From contig JASANC010002526.1 in NCBI GenBank assembly GCA_030248135.1, forward strand, positions 23,333 to 87,332: a DNA stretch of 64,000 bases. The letters are read 5' to 3'. The notes under the pieces are model-generated. The model saw only the letters and a program-made list of their open reading frames with translations, was not told the DNA's origin and did not search any database. This DNA is from Theristus sp. LFF4_11 (lineage: Eukaryota; Nematoda; Chromadorea; Monhysterida; Xyalidae). Below are positions 42,001 through 52,357 of this stretch, piece by piece (the first letter of the stretch is position 1; the number at the start of each line of letters is the position of its first letter). Made by a program: the position numbers and the translations under genes.

Positions 42001-44112
42001 TTTGCGCCGTCATCGTCCGGTGCCGCCGGAATGTCAGCGACGCCGCAGCGTTTCGTCGCCAGAAGCTCCTTGGTCGCTGCGTCCATGGCGCCGGTCGGCG
42101 GAAGGCCGGCGAACCTTTGAAGACGTTTGAGCGCGCTTCGAACGACCTTGACGCTTGAGAGATTCTCGGTGCCGTCCGGTGCCTTGGGCAGGTAGCCGTA
42201 GTTGGACAGGTAGGACACCTGAAAGACCGGATGTTGATTGATTTTTGGGGCACACACTAAAGCCGCTGTTTTTGTGGGTATGTTTTGATGTGTCACGCTG
42301 AAAAGAACTTTTGCAACAGGCATCCGGTGTCCTGTGCGCCTGGGCGTCCCGCGTGATGGCCGTGTCTCGGGGACTAAGGCGGCATTCATGAAGCAGTATT
42401 TAGTGACGCGTAGCTGTATTAAAACATAGCTGCGCGGTCATTAAACACTGCTTCTTGAATGCAGCATAAAAGTGACCCAAAAAATGTCGAGTGTGTGGCG
42501 TTGCTAGTTTTTATTCCGGCAGTACACCGGACACCTTTTTCAGCGTGCTAAAGTTCGTTTATACCTGACGTTTGCGCGCACGTAACGGCACGGCACGTCA
42601 CGTCACTTTAGGTCTCGTGTTATTGCATACTGCCGTTCCTACCTGACGTACGTCGACGTACGTCTGCATACGTCAGGTATAAAGGGGCCTTTACACCCTG
42701 ACAAAGCGTCCCCGTCTGCGGCGCATGGAGGTACCGCGTTCGACTCTTGTGGATCGCCCCTGTCGAAAAGTTGTTCTGGAGCATGAACTATAAGCGCGGA
42801 AGAGAATTTTCTTTTGATCCTTGGTGTACCCTATTCTTTCTTTTGAACCTCGTTATGCCCCTACTCATCAGTGTTCATCGTTTCAAAGTCTCGCAGGAAC
42901 GTGCTTCAGAATTTTTAGATTACTTTTTGTAGTTGCACCACAAATTAAGCAACCCAATTATACGAAAACGTTCTGCCTGCGTGGTTCGTTGTTACTTGTT
43001 GCGGTTTTTACTTTTACAATTATTCATAAGTAAGGTGTAATTATTTCAACGCGATTATAGAGATTTAACTTCAAACTGTTCAAATTATCACCTAACGTTG
43101 ACCATGATTCATGAACAATGTCAATATTTTACAAATGTAAACAAAAACATTATTTGTTAAAATGATTTTGTCGACAATGTATGTTTTACCCGCCCTACAC
43201 ACACACACACACGTCGACAATACCTTGGAGTTTCATCACCAGACGCTTTTTGTTAACTTTGTGACACACAAAGTAAACACATTAGTGAAACAGCTGATTA
43301 GCTGGTCAAAAAGCAACTACTGGAAAACGTCGTTTCGGTTTTGTTGCATCTTTTTACGATCGGTTTGTTATTGCCCTTTTAAAAAATTTCTTTTCTTTGT
43401 TTTACGAGCAAAGATTGTTTTTGCGACAATAAATGCTCATAATGGATGGCCCACATAAAGACTTTTGAATTTTTTTCTGCGGCTTTCAGGTTTTGACAGA
43501 TTGCTGTTCAAAACGCAGAAAAGTTTTACTTCCAGACAGATGTTACGTTTTATGCACTGGTTTGTTTTCGAAAGTGTTGTTTTTTTGCATCGAAGCTGTA
43601 ATTTTTGCACACGCACATACAAGGAGTTATTATTTCTTTCAGACAAGGAGTTGGAGTAAGGTTGAAGTGTTTAGGTAAGCACAGGAAAAGCTGTGTCGTT
43701 AAAAAAGTCCCGGTAACACGCTGTGCACACTGACGAAACGGGGCTACTAAATGGCTGCTAATCTGGCTATTAAAGGTACCATAAACATGTTTGGTAGCTC
43801 CGTTTTTTGCTCACCACAGTTTTAAGTTCAGTTTGAAATTGCCGCGTTTTGCGTGAAACGTTCTGCCTTTTCCTGATTGGTTAAATGGGCGAACACCATA
43901 AATCAAACAGCTCAAGCGAACTGCAGTAGAAATGAAAACAAACTGACCACATCTGCTGTCAGTCCATCGGAATCATCATTCACGGAATCTTTATCGTTTT
44001 GTCGATCGTTAGGCGGTCTTGGCTGCACAGACGCGACGGAAACGAAAATAAGCACAGCAGCGAAAGTGAGGCAGTTTTTAGGCCAACGTCGATTGGGCTC
44101 GGCGGAAATCAT
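32808..44112 (-). CDS. Matrix metalloproteinase, zmp-type, with C-terminal hydrophobic tail
   Basis: Exons are 44112-43948, 42218-41878, 35765-35473, 34968-34804, 34515-34352, 34024-33874, 33749-33580, 33496-33403 and 33085-32808. All phases agree and predict 606 residues. The protein has a signal peptide ([16 protein letters not shown]), a propeptide with cysteine switch KRCGVAD (Cys113), paired basic sites RWKR and RRVKR (150-154) for furin-type activation, and a metzincin catalytic domain with zinc motif [11 protein letters not shown] (276-286) and Met-turn ALMFP. A Pro/Thr linker and four hemopexin repeats follow ([60 protein letters not shown]). The tail [17 protein letters not shown] could be a membrane or GPI-anchor signal, as in C. 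elegans ZMP-1. The role is extracellular matrix cleavage. The 6.1 kb intron after exon 2 is the longest in the window. Exon 1 is chosen for its signal peptide and phase and is slightly less certain. Confidence 0.92.
33180..33297. repeat. Dispersed repeat with ACACCGGT-like ends, copy 2
   Basis: It shares TTTATTTCGCGAAAAAGCAGG and AACTCCGATAATACTGTATG with the ZAK intron copy at 3527-3640 and ends TATACCGG. It lies in the last metalloproteinase intron. Confidence 0.6.
36671..36845. repeat. Inverted-repeat element with CAGGCGTCCGGT ends
   Basis: The left part CAGGCGTCCGGTCTCCTGTC and the right part GACGGACAGGAC form diverged inverted ends around about 150 bases. A related left end, CAGGCATCCGGTGTCCTGTG, occurs at 42320 with an inverse CACCGGACACCTTT at about 42525. 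This points to a second non-autonomous DNA element family; edges are approximate. It lies in the large metalloproteinase intron. Confidence 0.45.
38996..39086. repeat. (CAA)n microsatellite, about 30 units
   Basis: An almost perfect run of CAA triplets lies in the large metalloproteinase intron. A shorter (CAA) run follows at 39307-39329. The SINE-like element at 55291 also ends in CAA units, so these runs may be expanded retroposon tails. The long poly-Leu frame on the minus strand is a consequence of the repeat, not a gene. Confidence 0.9.
42320..42535. repeat. Inverted-repeat element interrupted by a short MITE
   Basis: The left end CAGGCATCCGGTGTCCTGTG and right end ACACCGGACACC match the family at 36671-36845. 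MITE copy 5 (42375-42469) lies inside it, so the MITE is the later insertion. It lies in the first metalloproteinase intron. Confidence 0.45.
42375..42469. repeat. Short MITE, TTAA-type family, copy 5
   Basis: This is the best preserved copy: TAAGGCGGCATTCATGAAGC at the left, GACGCGTAGCTGTATTAAAA at the core and CTGCTTCTTGAATGCAGC at the right. It is nested in the element at 42320-42535. Confidence 0.8.
42549..42693. repeat. Palindromic element with ACGTACGT core, copy 2
   Basis: It begins TAAAGTTCGTTTATACCTGA and ends GGTATAAAGGGGCCTTTA, with ACCTGACGTACGTCGACGTA inside. It is a longer, partly duplicated relative of the element at 15740-15805 and lies in the first metalloproteinase intron. 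Confidence 0.65.
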
Positions 44113-47100
44113 TTTTGACAAGAAGTTGAATAAATGGAAATCAATTGTGGATTTGGGGCAGTCGAAGTTCACAGAAGATGAAATCAAGGTTCAGAGGTTC
44201 GTAAACGGCATCGAAAAAGTGAACGATTGAGTTTGAGTCCAAGTGTATTTTCGATCTTCGTTCGCGTTGAAAGTGTAAACAAAAGGCGATAATTCACATC
44301 AAAAGCAATCAACAAAGCATAATACGAAATTTGGTTTTCAATGGGATAAATTACGATGACTCAGTATAATACTTGCAATGCTTCATGTTTTGTTGTTGTT
44401 TATCTCAGATGGTGTCCGAACAGTGTTTACTTTGTTTGATGATCAATCAACACTACACCAGTTCAGTAATCGTAGTGTGGTTACTAAACAATATACCGTA
44501 ATGTCCGTGCAGTGCAACATATGGAGAACAGGTTGCTGTTGTTGTTGCCGTTGTTGTTATCCACGTTTCATATTACGCAAACAAACGGCGCAATTAAGAT
44601 TTTTTGGTTCTTGGCACTGGACGAATTGGAAGGCAGGGGGAGCAAAAAACGGTCACTGCGTTTGAATTTTTTTTACAATTACAAGATCAGTTGTGTGGAA
44701 TTTTAGAGAATAAGCGGGGATGGAGAAGTTTTTGGAATCCAATTAGTCAGCAAACTGAATATGGCAGTTCGGTTCAATCGCATTTTTCATGCTGATTCGT
44801 GAGATGACACATACAACAGTTGCATCCGTTTTCGAATTGTTGGCATTGTTCTTCATTTCGATTGTTGAGAATGAGAACAACAAATGGGTTCTAGTCATAA
44901 TTTTCAAGACCGAAAGTGATGTATCGGTGTGGAATAAGTCATCAAACGGGAAAGTTTTTTAATGCGGAACGTAGCGAATGTTTGTTCGTTGTTTGTCGAA
45001 TGTTCTTATTCACCGAATTCGTTTTGGTGGTCACATCTTTGTCTGCGTTTTTTTGGTATTATGAAATAGATCGAACTGAATGTAGGTATAGTAGTGGCTA
45101 TTTAGTTGAATACAAATCAGCCGGGTGAAACAGGAAACCAATGCACGTGCGTGTGTTCCTCCGTCTGTTTTTTGCAATAATGTTGTAATGTTGAAAAGCA
45201 CAAACAAAAAACTTCAAAGTTTTTTTTTCAATTATTGTCCTTCGTTAGCATCGTCCTACAGATGGGCCAACAGAGAAGAAAGAGACTTTTCGAATTCAAT
45301 ATAGCGATGGATTTTCGCGTTTTTTGCCGGTTATGCGGTGCGACAGAAAAAAATGCACGTCGGACCAGTGAATATGGTGGTGGAGAAAAACAGCTGTCGC
45401 AAATTGTAAATTTCTGTCTATCTATTATATGTGTGAGGAATGTTTTTTTGGAAGAGTGAAATTATGAATCGCTATTCTTCTGAATTCACCATTTGGAAGA
45501 TTGTAGGTAGTAATGGGTTTTTAGTCCGATTTTTATTGGCTATACCGACGATTAGTCATTTATTGTCAGTTTTGATCGTCCGTTTTTACCGCCTTTTTTC
45601 ACCGGATACGCCATGGTAGATTTTCTGGTGGAACCTGAGAAACAAAACAAAACATTTTTCCTATTTCGAAAACAACAATCTGGATTTCTGGTGAGTCAAC
45701 TGAACACGAATAATCGAAATTTATTCCGGAATAAAAATCAAAATAAACACATGAAAATAAAACTCGATAATAAATCACTATTTTTAGAAAAAAATAGGTG
45801 TGAAACTCTGTCACAAACAACATGGAGCTATTCATGATTTAACGACAGGTTTTTCAGCCTTAAAACTACAAAATAATATTTTAACGACACCTTTTTTCAG
45901 CCGTAAAACCACAAGATACACTATGAACGTTGCATGACTCATATGCAAGCGCAGAAAAACGCACCGGGAAGTGAACGTTATGAAGGCTAAATGTTGAGGG
46001 AAAAGCGAGGCAACACGCGCTTATTTTACTGCATAATTTTGAAACGATACAAGGGCAAAAGAACTATGCATCCAATGTATAGCAGTGTTCGGTTATAGCA
46101 TGTTATTGAGCGAACACCGCATGGTCGCTGCTGGCTGGTATGCACAATGTGCACGAAAAGACAGCCACATCATCAAAATTGTTGTCCGCGTTTCAGGCGG
46201 CAACATTCATGGAGGGTGGCCAAGAACACAATGCAAGGGCATACGCAGTTGAAACGCAGACGCGCATTCACACCAGACCGACTATAATACAAACGAGGAC
46301 TGTTCGATTCAGTCTGGAGTAGCCATTAGCGATTTGTAAATCGTTTGGAGTGTGTTCGGACGTTTTTTGTCGCGTTTTCATTGTTTTTATGTTGCAAATG
46401 TAAAAAAAACCAAGTTCATAATCTATCTTAGAACGACAAAAAACATAAAACGAGAAAAATTAGCGAAAGAAACCAATAAAGTAAGTTTTTTGACAAGCAA
46501 TCAACGACTATCTAAATGGACAGGCCAACCAAAAAAAAACTTTATGCCGAAATGTGGAGCCTGGCGACAAAAATCGTTTTTATGCGTAATAATAAAAACG
46601 AAAATAGATTGCGCAACACATTATTCAATGCATAAAAAACTTTTGGCGGACAGAAATTGTTATGCTTGGCCGCTGAAAATGGTGTAGGTATTAGTTTTTT
46701 TGAAAATATGACCAAACGTTCAAACTATAAATCTGTTGTGCAAGTTCAAATTGCACAACACGGAAGCCAACAAAACTTTGGCAATTCATAAAATTCTTTC
46801 ACATTTTCAAGGCCGACTTTGGGCTATGAAGCACGTTGGTGTTTGTTTGTACGACTTGGACAAACTTTGGCACTAACTGAGAGCAAATACATGTAATTAG
46901 CAGTTGGAAGTATTTTTAGCCAAAATCAACCCGGAACAATTTTTGGTCAGACGGAATTTTCGATGGTGTCGTTTAATTCCTGGGCGCTAATTCATTGCCG
47001 AAACTAGAGCTTGACATGTCTCTGTAAATTGTCGTTTCCCATAGAAAATCAAAAGTCAATAGACGAATGGTGACAGTCACTGCCAGCGGGTATAAATTCT

Positions 47101-48992
47101 CAAAATTCAAAAATGGTGCCGAAAATTAATCACAGATTGCACAAACTGTGTGTGGTCTCGCTGACCTCAAACAGATAGAAAAACGCTATAAATTTTTTAA
47201 CACAATTCTTCGCCGCCCGAAAAGCACGAGATGTTTTTCAAACACGTTCAACGTTTAAAGCGACATTCGACATACAGTATAACATATGAGTGATTAGCGT
47301 AACGGTAACGTGACACCAAAACATTCTTGAAAACCAAAACCGTTTTTTCTGTTCCTGTTAGCTGTTCGAATGTTCTGGGGCTGGGGCACATAATTTTTTC
47401 AGACGGGGCAGGGTAACCGCGTTGGCGCCAATAATAATAATATTTGAGGTTTTTGAGTTTCATGGGGTTGTTGCATATTTGTAACTTTGAAGCTACAAAT
47501 GGCGAAAGAAACGGATAATATTACGCTAGGGAGTCTTCATCTCTGTTTGCGTCAGAAAAAGCGCGGCAATTTTCACGTAATTTTCAGTCAGCTCCTTTGA
47601 AACCGTAAATCTGACGGTTGTTTTTCATACAAAACGTGTCTTTTAAAGGGACCAAAAAACAGCTTTTTGAAGTCCTCAGAACAACTGTTTTTAAGAAACA
47701 AAAAAAGATGAAGAAAATTATCAACGAACCAAAAAACGGGCCAGAAAACATGATGGGTGCGCGGCATCAAAGCTTCGTTTGTGAAATTATTGATCGGAGT
47801 GCAAAACAGATCAGAAATTTTTACTTTTTAACGAAAGTTTGAGTGAAGTTCTTTACCCAATGAATGGTTAACGCAAGTAATTTCAATATTCCACGAAAGC
47901 AATGAAACGAATAGACTAGACAGGTTCGCCTATCACATCCGGGCGAAAGAAAGAAAATGGAACCATAAAAACTTGTCTCTCTCGCGGTTGGATGCAGCAA
48001 AGGCGTACACAAATAATGCACAACATTACGGGTTATTCTACTACATGTTTTCAGGGTCTTCCACGTCTTGTCTTTGTGAAAATTCAATGTGAACCAGTCG
48101 AGTGATGCAGACACAGAATAAGTCAGGAAGTGTGTGTTTTGATAGAAATCAGCCTCTGCTGTGCAGAATCTCAGAGTAAATCTCAGCGCTTCGTTTGAGC
48201 TGAGAACTACTACAACTACAACTGAAGCCACAATGGAACGAATAAAAAATCTAAAAAAAGAACTAAATTTTACACCAAAAATAATTAACAAATGCTAAAC
48301 TAGTTTTAACAAAAATGCTAAACTACTTTAAATATAAAACGCTTGCCAGTCACACGGTTTCATAATAACACGCATGCATAAGCGCACACACTCAAACGAG
48401 ACAGTATTGGCTTTTATTGTGGTATTTATGGTATTTGTGTTGTGTGTTCAACTGCGGCCTGAAGAGTAGCGGCCAGCTGTTCGCGCCCAGAGACGTATTC
48501 CGGCCCGGCGAATTTGTTGCTTTGGATTGTGTTGGAGGCACTGAATGATGAGAGCACCATTAATAATTTATTGATTTATTTATTGAAGGATTTATTGAAT
48601 CCTGATTATCGAATTGGTTGAAACATTATAAAAATTTAACTTTGAAAAAAAAAACGCTTTTTTAATTCCCCTTAAAGTATTAAAAGTCTTTAAAAGTATA
48701 CTCCCACAACATGAACTGGGTGGACCAGGAAATTTAATCAATTATTTATGTTGCGTTTGTTAGCTCAAAACGTCGATGCGAATCAAGTACTCGCAGGTTG
48801 CTTCGTTGCCAGGTACATCAAACACAGACTGGAGACCAATCGCAGCTGAAGCTGTAATTGCACTAATTGCAGCAATATACGTACGCTTTGTTAGTTTATT
48901 TGTTCCAATTTTGCCAATAACTGGAGTGCGTATAGTAGCGCCACATATCTCGCTACTTTATTTCAATGTGAGCAGCTACAGTAAAAAACACT
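44113..48992. other. Divergent intergenic region, mostly without features
   Basis: It separates the start of the metalloproteinase (-) from the start of the LACT-type gene (+), so it should hold both promoters. The sequence is AT-rich with scattered short frames lacking family features. No long repeats with clear ends were seen. One compact GC-rich island at 48443-48541 is listed separately. A 60-90-codon frame that opens on both strands at 48760-48970 was not convincing. Confidence 0.5.
48443..48541 (-). other. Orphan exon-like GC-rich island
   Basis: On the minus strand, after an acceptor-like CATCATTCAG, the frame reads NTIQSNKFAGPEYVSGREQL, continues LAATLQAAVEHTTQIP and stops. CAATAAAAGCC, a poly(A)-signal-like word, lies just beyond (near 48412). 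This looks like a terminal exon, but no upstream exons are evident. The plus strand also has an open frame through the island (GQLFAPRDVFRPGEF), so strand and reality are uncertain. Confidence 0.3.
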
Positions 48993-51391
48993 ATGAACGA
49001 AGAAAGTCAAAATTATAAAATCGCTTATCGATCCAACGACGGTTACAGCTTGAAAAATATCGTCCTTGTTTTGTTGGGCCTTTTAACGTCCTTTCTGGTT
49101 GGAATCATCAGATTTTGCGGTCAACAGAAAATAAGTAGAGCCAGCGAATTCTACACGGAACGTGCGGCCATCTTCGGCGGAGTCGCGAACGATCAGTTTC
49201 AGCATGTGTTCGACGTTTTCAAGTTTGTTACACCATTGTTTCGTCTTTTTTAGCTCCGCTGCATGTGGCACTGGCTTGCTTGGTAAAATCATTTGGAGGT
49301 ACTACACCATATCTGCTTCATCACATTTTAATCAATTGAATATAATCACACCTTCTAAACGGCTATTATCAGGCGAAACTTCTACGACGGTTGGGAATTG
49401 CAAGGCGCCGCGTTGGCCGTGTATTATAGAGGGGAACTCGTCGTTGACGTCTGGGGTGGATACGCCGACAAGGAGGCTGGTCGCCTTTGGACACGCGACA
49501 CTCGCGCAGTCGCCTATTCAAGTACAAAAGTAAGCCCTTCAAAAGCTCTGTAAGCATGGCTTCACGTGTGTGCACGAAGGTTTGGACTAAGCTTGAATAC
49601 AGACGGCTTGGTCGAGGTCACACCGGATGTGCTTGCAACGTTTATTCTGGTACCTTGGGCAAATGATATACTAAAGAAACCGGATTTGCAAACTAGTTAC
49701 GAATCGACACATCTAATGGTATTTCAAAACAGACCACTTTCAATGTTCATTTAGGCAATCAGCGCGCTTTGTATTGCGAAACTCGTCAACGACGGTTACC
49801 TGTCGTACGACGATCTAGTCGTTAAACACTGGCCGGAATTCGGACAAAACGGCAAACGAAACACGACCGTCTTGATGCTGGTGCAACATCAGGTAAGCGC
49901 GGTTGGTTATTGGTTCGGAGGCTTTTCCGAAAGAAAAACAACAATTGCAGGCCGGATTAGCGGCGCTGGACCGTCCGATAACAAAAGAAGCGGCGCAAGA
50001 CTGGAAAAAGTTGGCGAAACTGTAGGTGTTTTCACACATTCTTTTATCCTGCTTTTGTGTTTTGCGGTTTAATGATTAAGCAACGTTTTTCTGCAGTTTT
50101 GAACAACAACGACCCAATTGGAAACCAGGCACGCAGGTTGGTTACCATCCATTGACGCATGGTTGGCTGATGGACCAATTGGTGCGACGGGCTGACCCGC
50201 ACCAGCGGTCGCTTTCTCGATACTTTAACGAAGAGATTCGGGCTCACTCGGGTAATTTGTCTTTCTGCATTCTGCAGTCATTTCCTGTCACTGAGATTTT
50301 CTCGCTCGCATTTCATCAATATTTGCTTCAGAGTATCCCGAGTTCGGCATCGGAATAACGCCAAGTGAGTTTCATCGAGTGACACGCGCCGCGGACGCGG
50401 GCACCGTAAACATGCTGGCGCATATTTTGACGAGCGACTGGCGATACTTGTGGCTTATGGCACAAGTTTGGCTGTTTGGACCACAGAATAAACTGATGCA
50501 GTCCATACTGTTGAATCCGGACTGGCTCGTCACATCGGTTCGTTTTCATAGTAAAAGTTTAGAATTTTTTAAAATTCTAAGCGGATGACAGCGCCAAGCA
50601 GTTTTTGCTCTGTGAGTCGCTAACTGACATCGCGACTCGCGAGTGCCAGATATTGTCTTTTGCGGTTTCGCCTGGTAAAAGTGAAGACCGCTGTGACCCC
50701 CGGGTTCACCAGTATAAAAGAGAGTAAATAAACAAAGTATAAGTTCAGTAAACCGTTGCTTTTCGCAGACTCAGAACGGATTCAACAACGTCGAGATTCT
50801 ACAAATGGAGATCCCATCCGGCACCGGCGTCGGAACGGCTAGGGCGTTGGCCGCTCAGTTCCAAACAATTCTAGATGGCCTACAGGATGAGAAACAAAAC
50901 AGAAAGAAGTACCAACCAAGGATTTTGTCATCAGAGTTGATTCGAAAACTACAGTCACCAACGATACGCAACGTTAACGACTATATCTTTGGAATGCCGT
51001 TGACCGAGGGTCATGGATTTGTCCACACGCGGGATGACAAGGTAAAATGTGAACAAGCAAAGATCGGAGACACGTTTTTACTTTTCTCTTTCTGCCTCAT
51101 TCGTTTTCATTCAAGTGGTAAATCGTTTTCATTTGTTTCATTTTGCTGTGTCACGAACGAACATTTAATTTGAGCTGTTGTAAAAATGACACTCGCACTT
51201 TTGCGTGTTTTTAGAACACAACATGGCTTTTCGGTCATCCCGGCTACGGAGGTCAAAACTTGAAAATGGATTTCGACCGAAAACTGGTGATCGCATATCT
51301 GACGAACAGTCTTAGCGCTGCGATGGGCGATCTATCCAGAACTTATCGCCGTCTTCAAAAATCAGTTTATGATTGCATTGATTTTGAATGA
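48993..51391 (+). CDS. LACT-type beta-lactamase-domain membrane protein
   Basis: Exons 48993-49222, 49373-49529, 49755-49892, 49951-50021, 50097-50251, 50332-50537, 50769-51041 and 51215-51391 join in phase to 468 residues. An N-terminal membrane segment (residues 23-39, NIVLVLLGLLTSFLVGI) suggests a type II anchor. The rest is a class C beta-lactamase/esterase fold: WELQGAALAVYYRGELVVD, the nucleophile motif SSTK (126-129), GYHPLTHGW with Tyr215 as likely general base, and HPGYGG (418-423). These match nematode LACT proteins and the LACTB/family VIII esterase group. All expected catalytic residues are present, so it is probably an active serine hydrolase; the substrate is unknown. The start is the first ATG giving the membrane segment. 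The DUF273 gene follows on the same strand about 970 bases later. Confidence 0.92.
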
Positions 51392-52357
51392 CTATTTTAT
51401 CCTTACTTTTTTAATGTACAACTCAACTACTTTTTCCGAGCTCTGGCTTATGGAATACAGATAAAAGATGTGCAAAAGTTTTTACATCTGTGTGTAGTCT
51501 ATGCAATGTTTTCTGCTACCTGTGTTCGTTTCATGGATCGAATGCCCTGTTTTTTTTTGTTTATGCGCTTATTGAAAACCAGATCGGAAAACTTTGAAAT
51601 CTGTAATTCTTTTATGTGGTCGTTATCGCATAAGGGAGCGGAGTTTTTTCAATAGCATTATGCAGTTGTTTTTTTGCCAAACAAATATACGAGAGAGTTT
51701 ATACATCTGCAAAACATTTGCTCAGCTGTGGCTCTCGCTCGCACCACATTCATGTATCGGATTGTCGAATACGGTCTCAGTCACAGTTTTTTGTCTAAAA
51801 AGTCCATTATGGAGCAAAATATGGACTAAAATCGTTTTTAGTTCTATATTTAGTTGCACATTCACATAACGACTGGTTTGATTTTGTGTGCTTTTCATTA
51901 CAAATTGGTGAACTTCTGTGATATATTTGTGATCTTTACATTTCGTTATCTGAAAAAAAACTGGATAACGTATTTCAAAGATTATTTGACTGCACTGAAC
52001 TTTTAACCTTTCCTTTGCCGGTGTTTGTCACTTTGTTTTTCTTCATTCATTCAACGCAATAACGTAGTGTGTGGCATTGTAGCTTTAAAAAACGTTTTTG
52101 TAATGTAATGTATTTGTTAGTCAGTTAATGTTCAAAACTTTTGGCTGCACATGCAGAATTCCATATCAACAAGAGGTTTCTTTATTTAACATTGTGCGTG
52201 AAACGCTGCGTTCCCATTCGTTTTCCCTGTTATTATTACAACATTTCCCTGTTTTTGTAACTGGCCCCGTTAGTTTGTGCGTTCATCATTTCACTTTGAA
52301 ACAAACAATGTCAAAAAATGTTGTGAAGTTGGTTAATGCTGGGTGGTTACTCCATAA
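51392..52357. other. Intergenic region between LACT-type and DUF273 genes
   Basis: AT-rich sequence with short T-rich frames. No repeat, RNA or conserved motif was recognised. It contains the 3' end of the LACT-type gene and the promoter of the DUF273 gene. Confidence 0.5.

Noticed and set aside
47821..48291. A 156-codon minus-strand frame with a Val-rich hydrophobic start
   Set aside because: It contains no ATG at all and no recognisable family; its start would be a TTG.
49566..49754. Plus-strand frame between two LACT-type exons
   Set aside because: The flanking exons join directly in phase (SSTK to AISALC), as in the family, so this stretch is intron.
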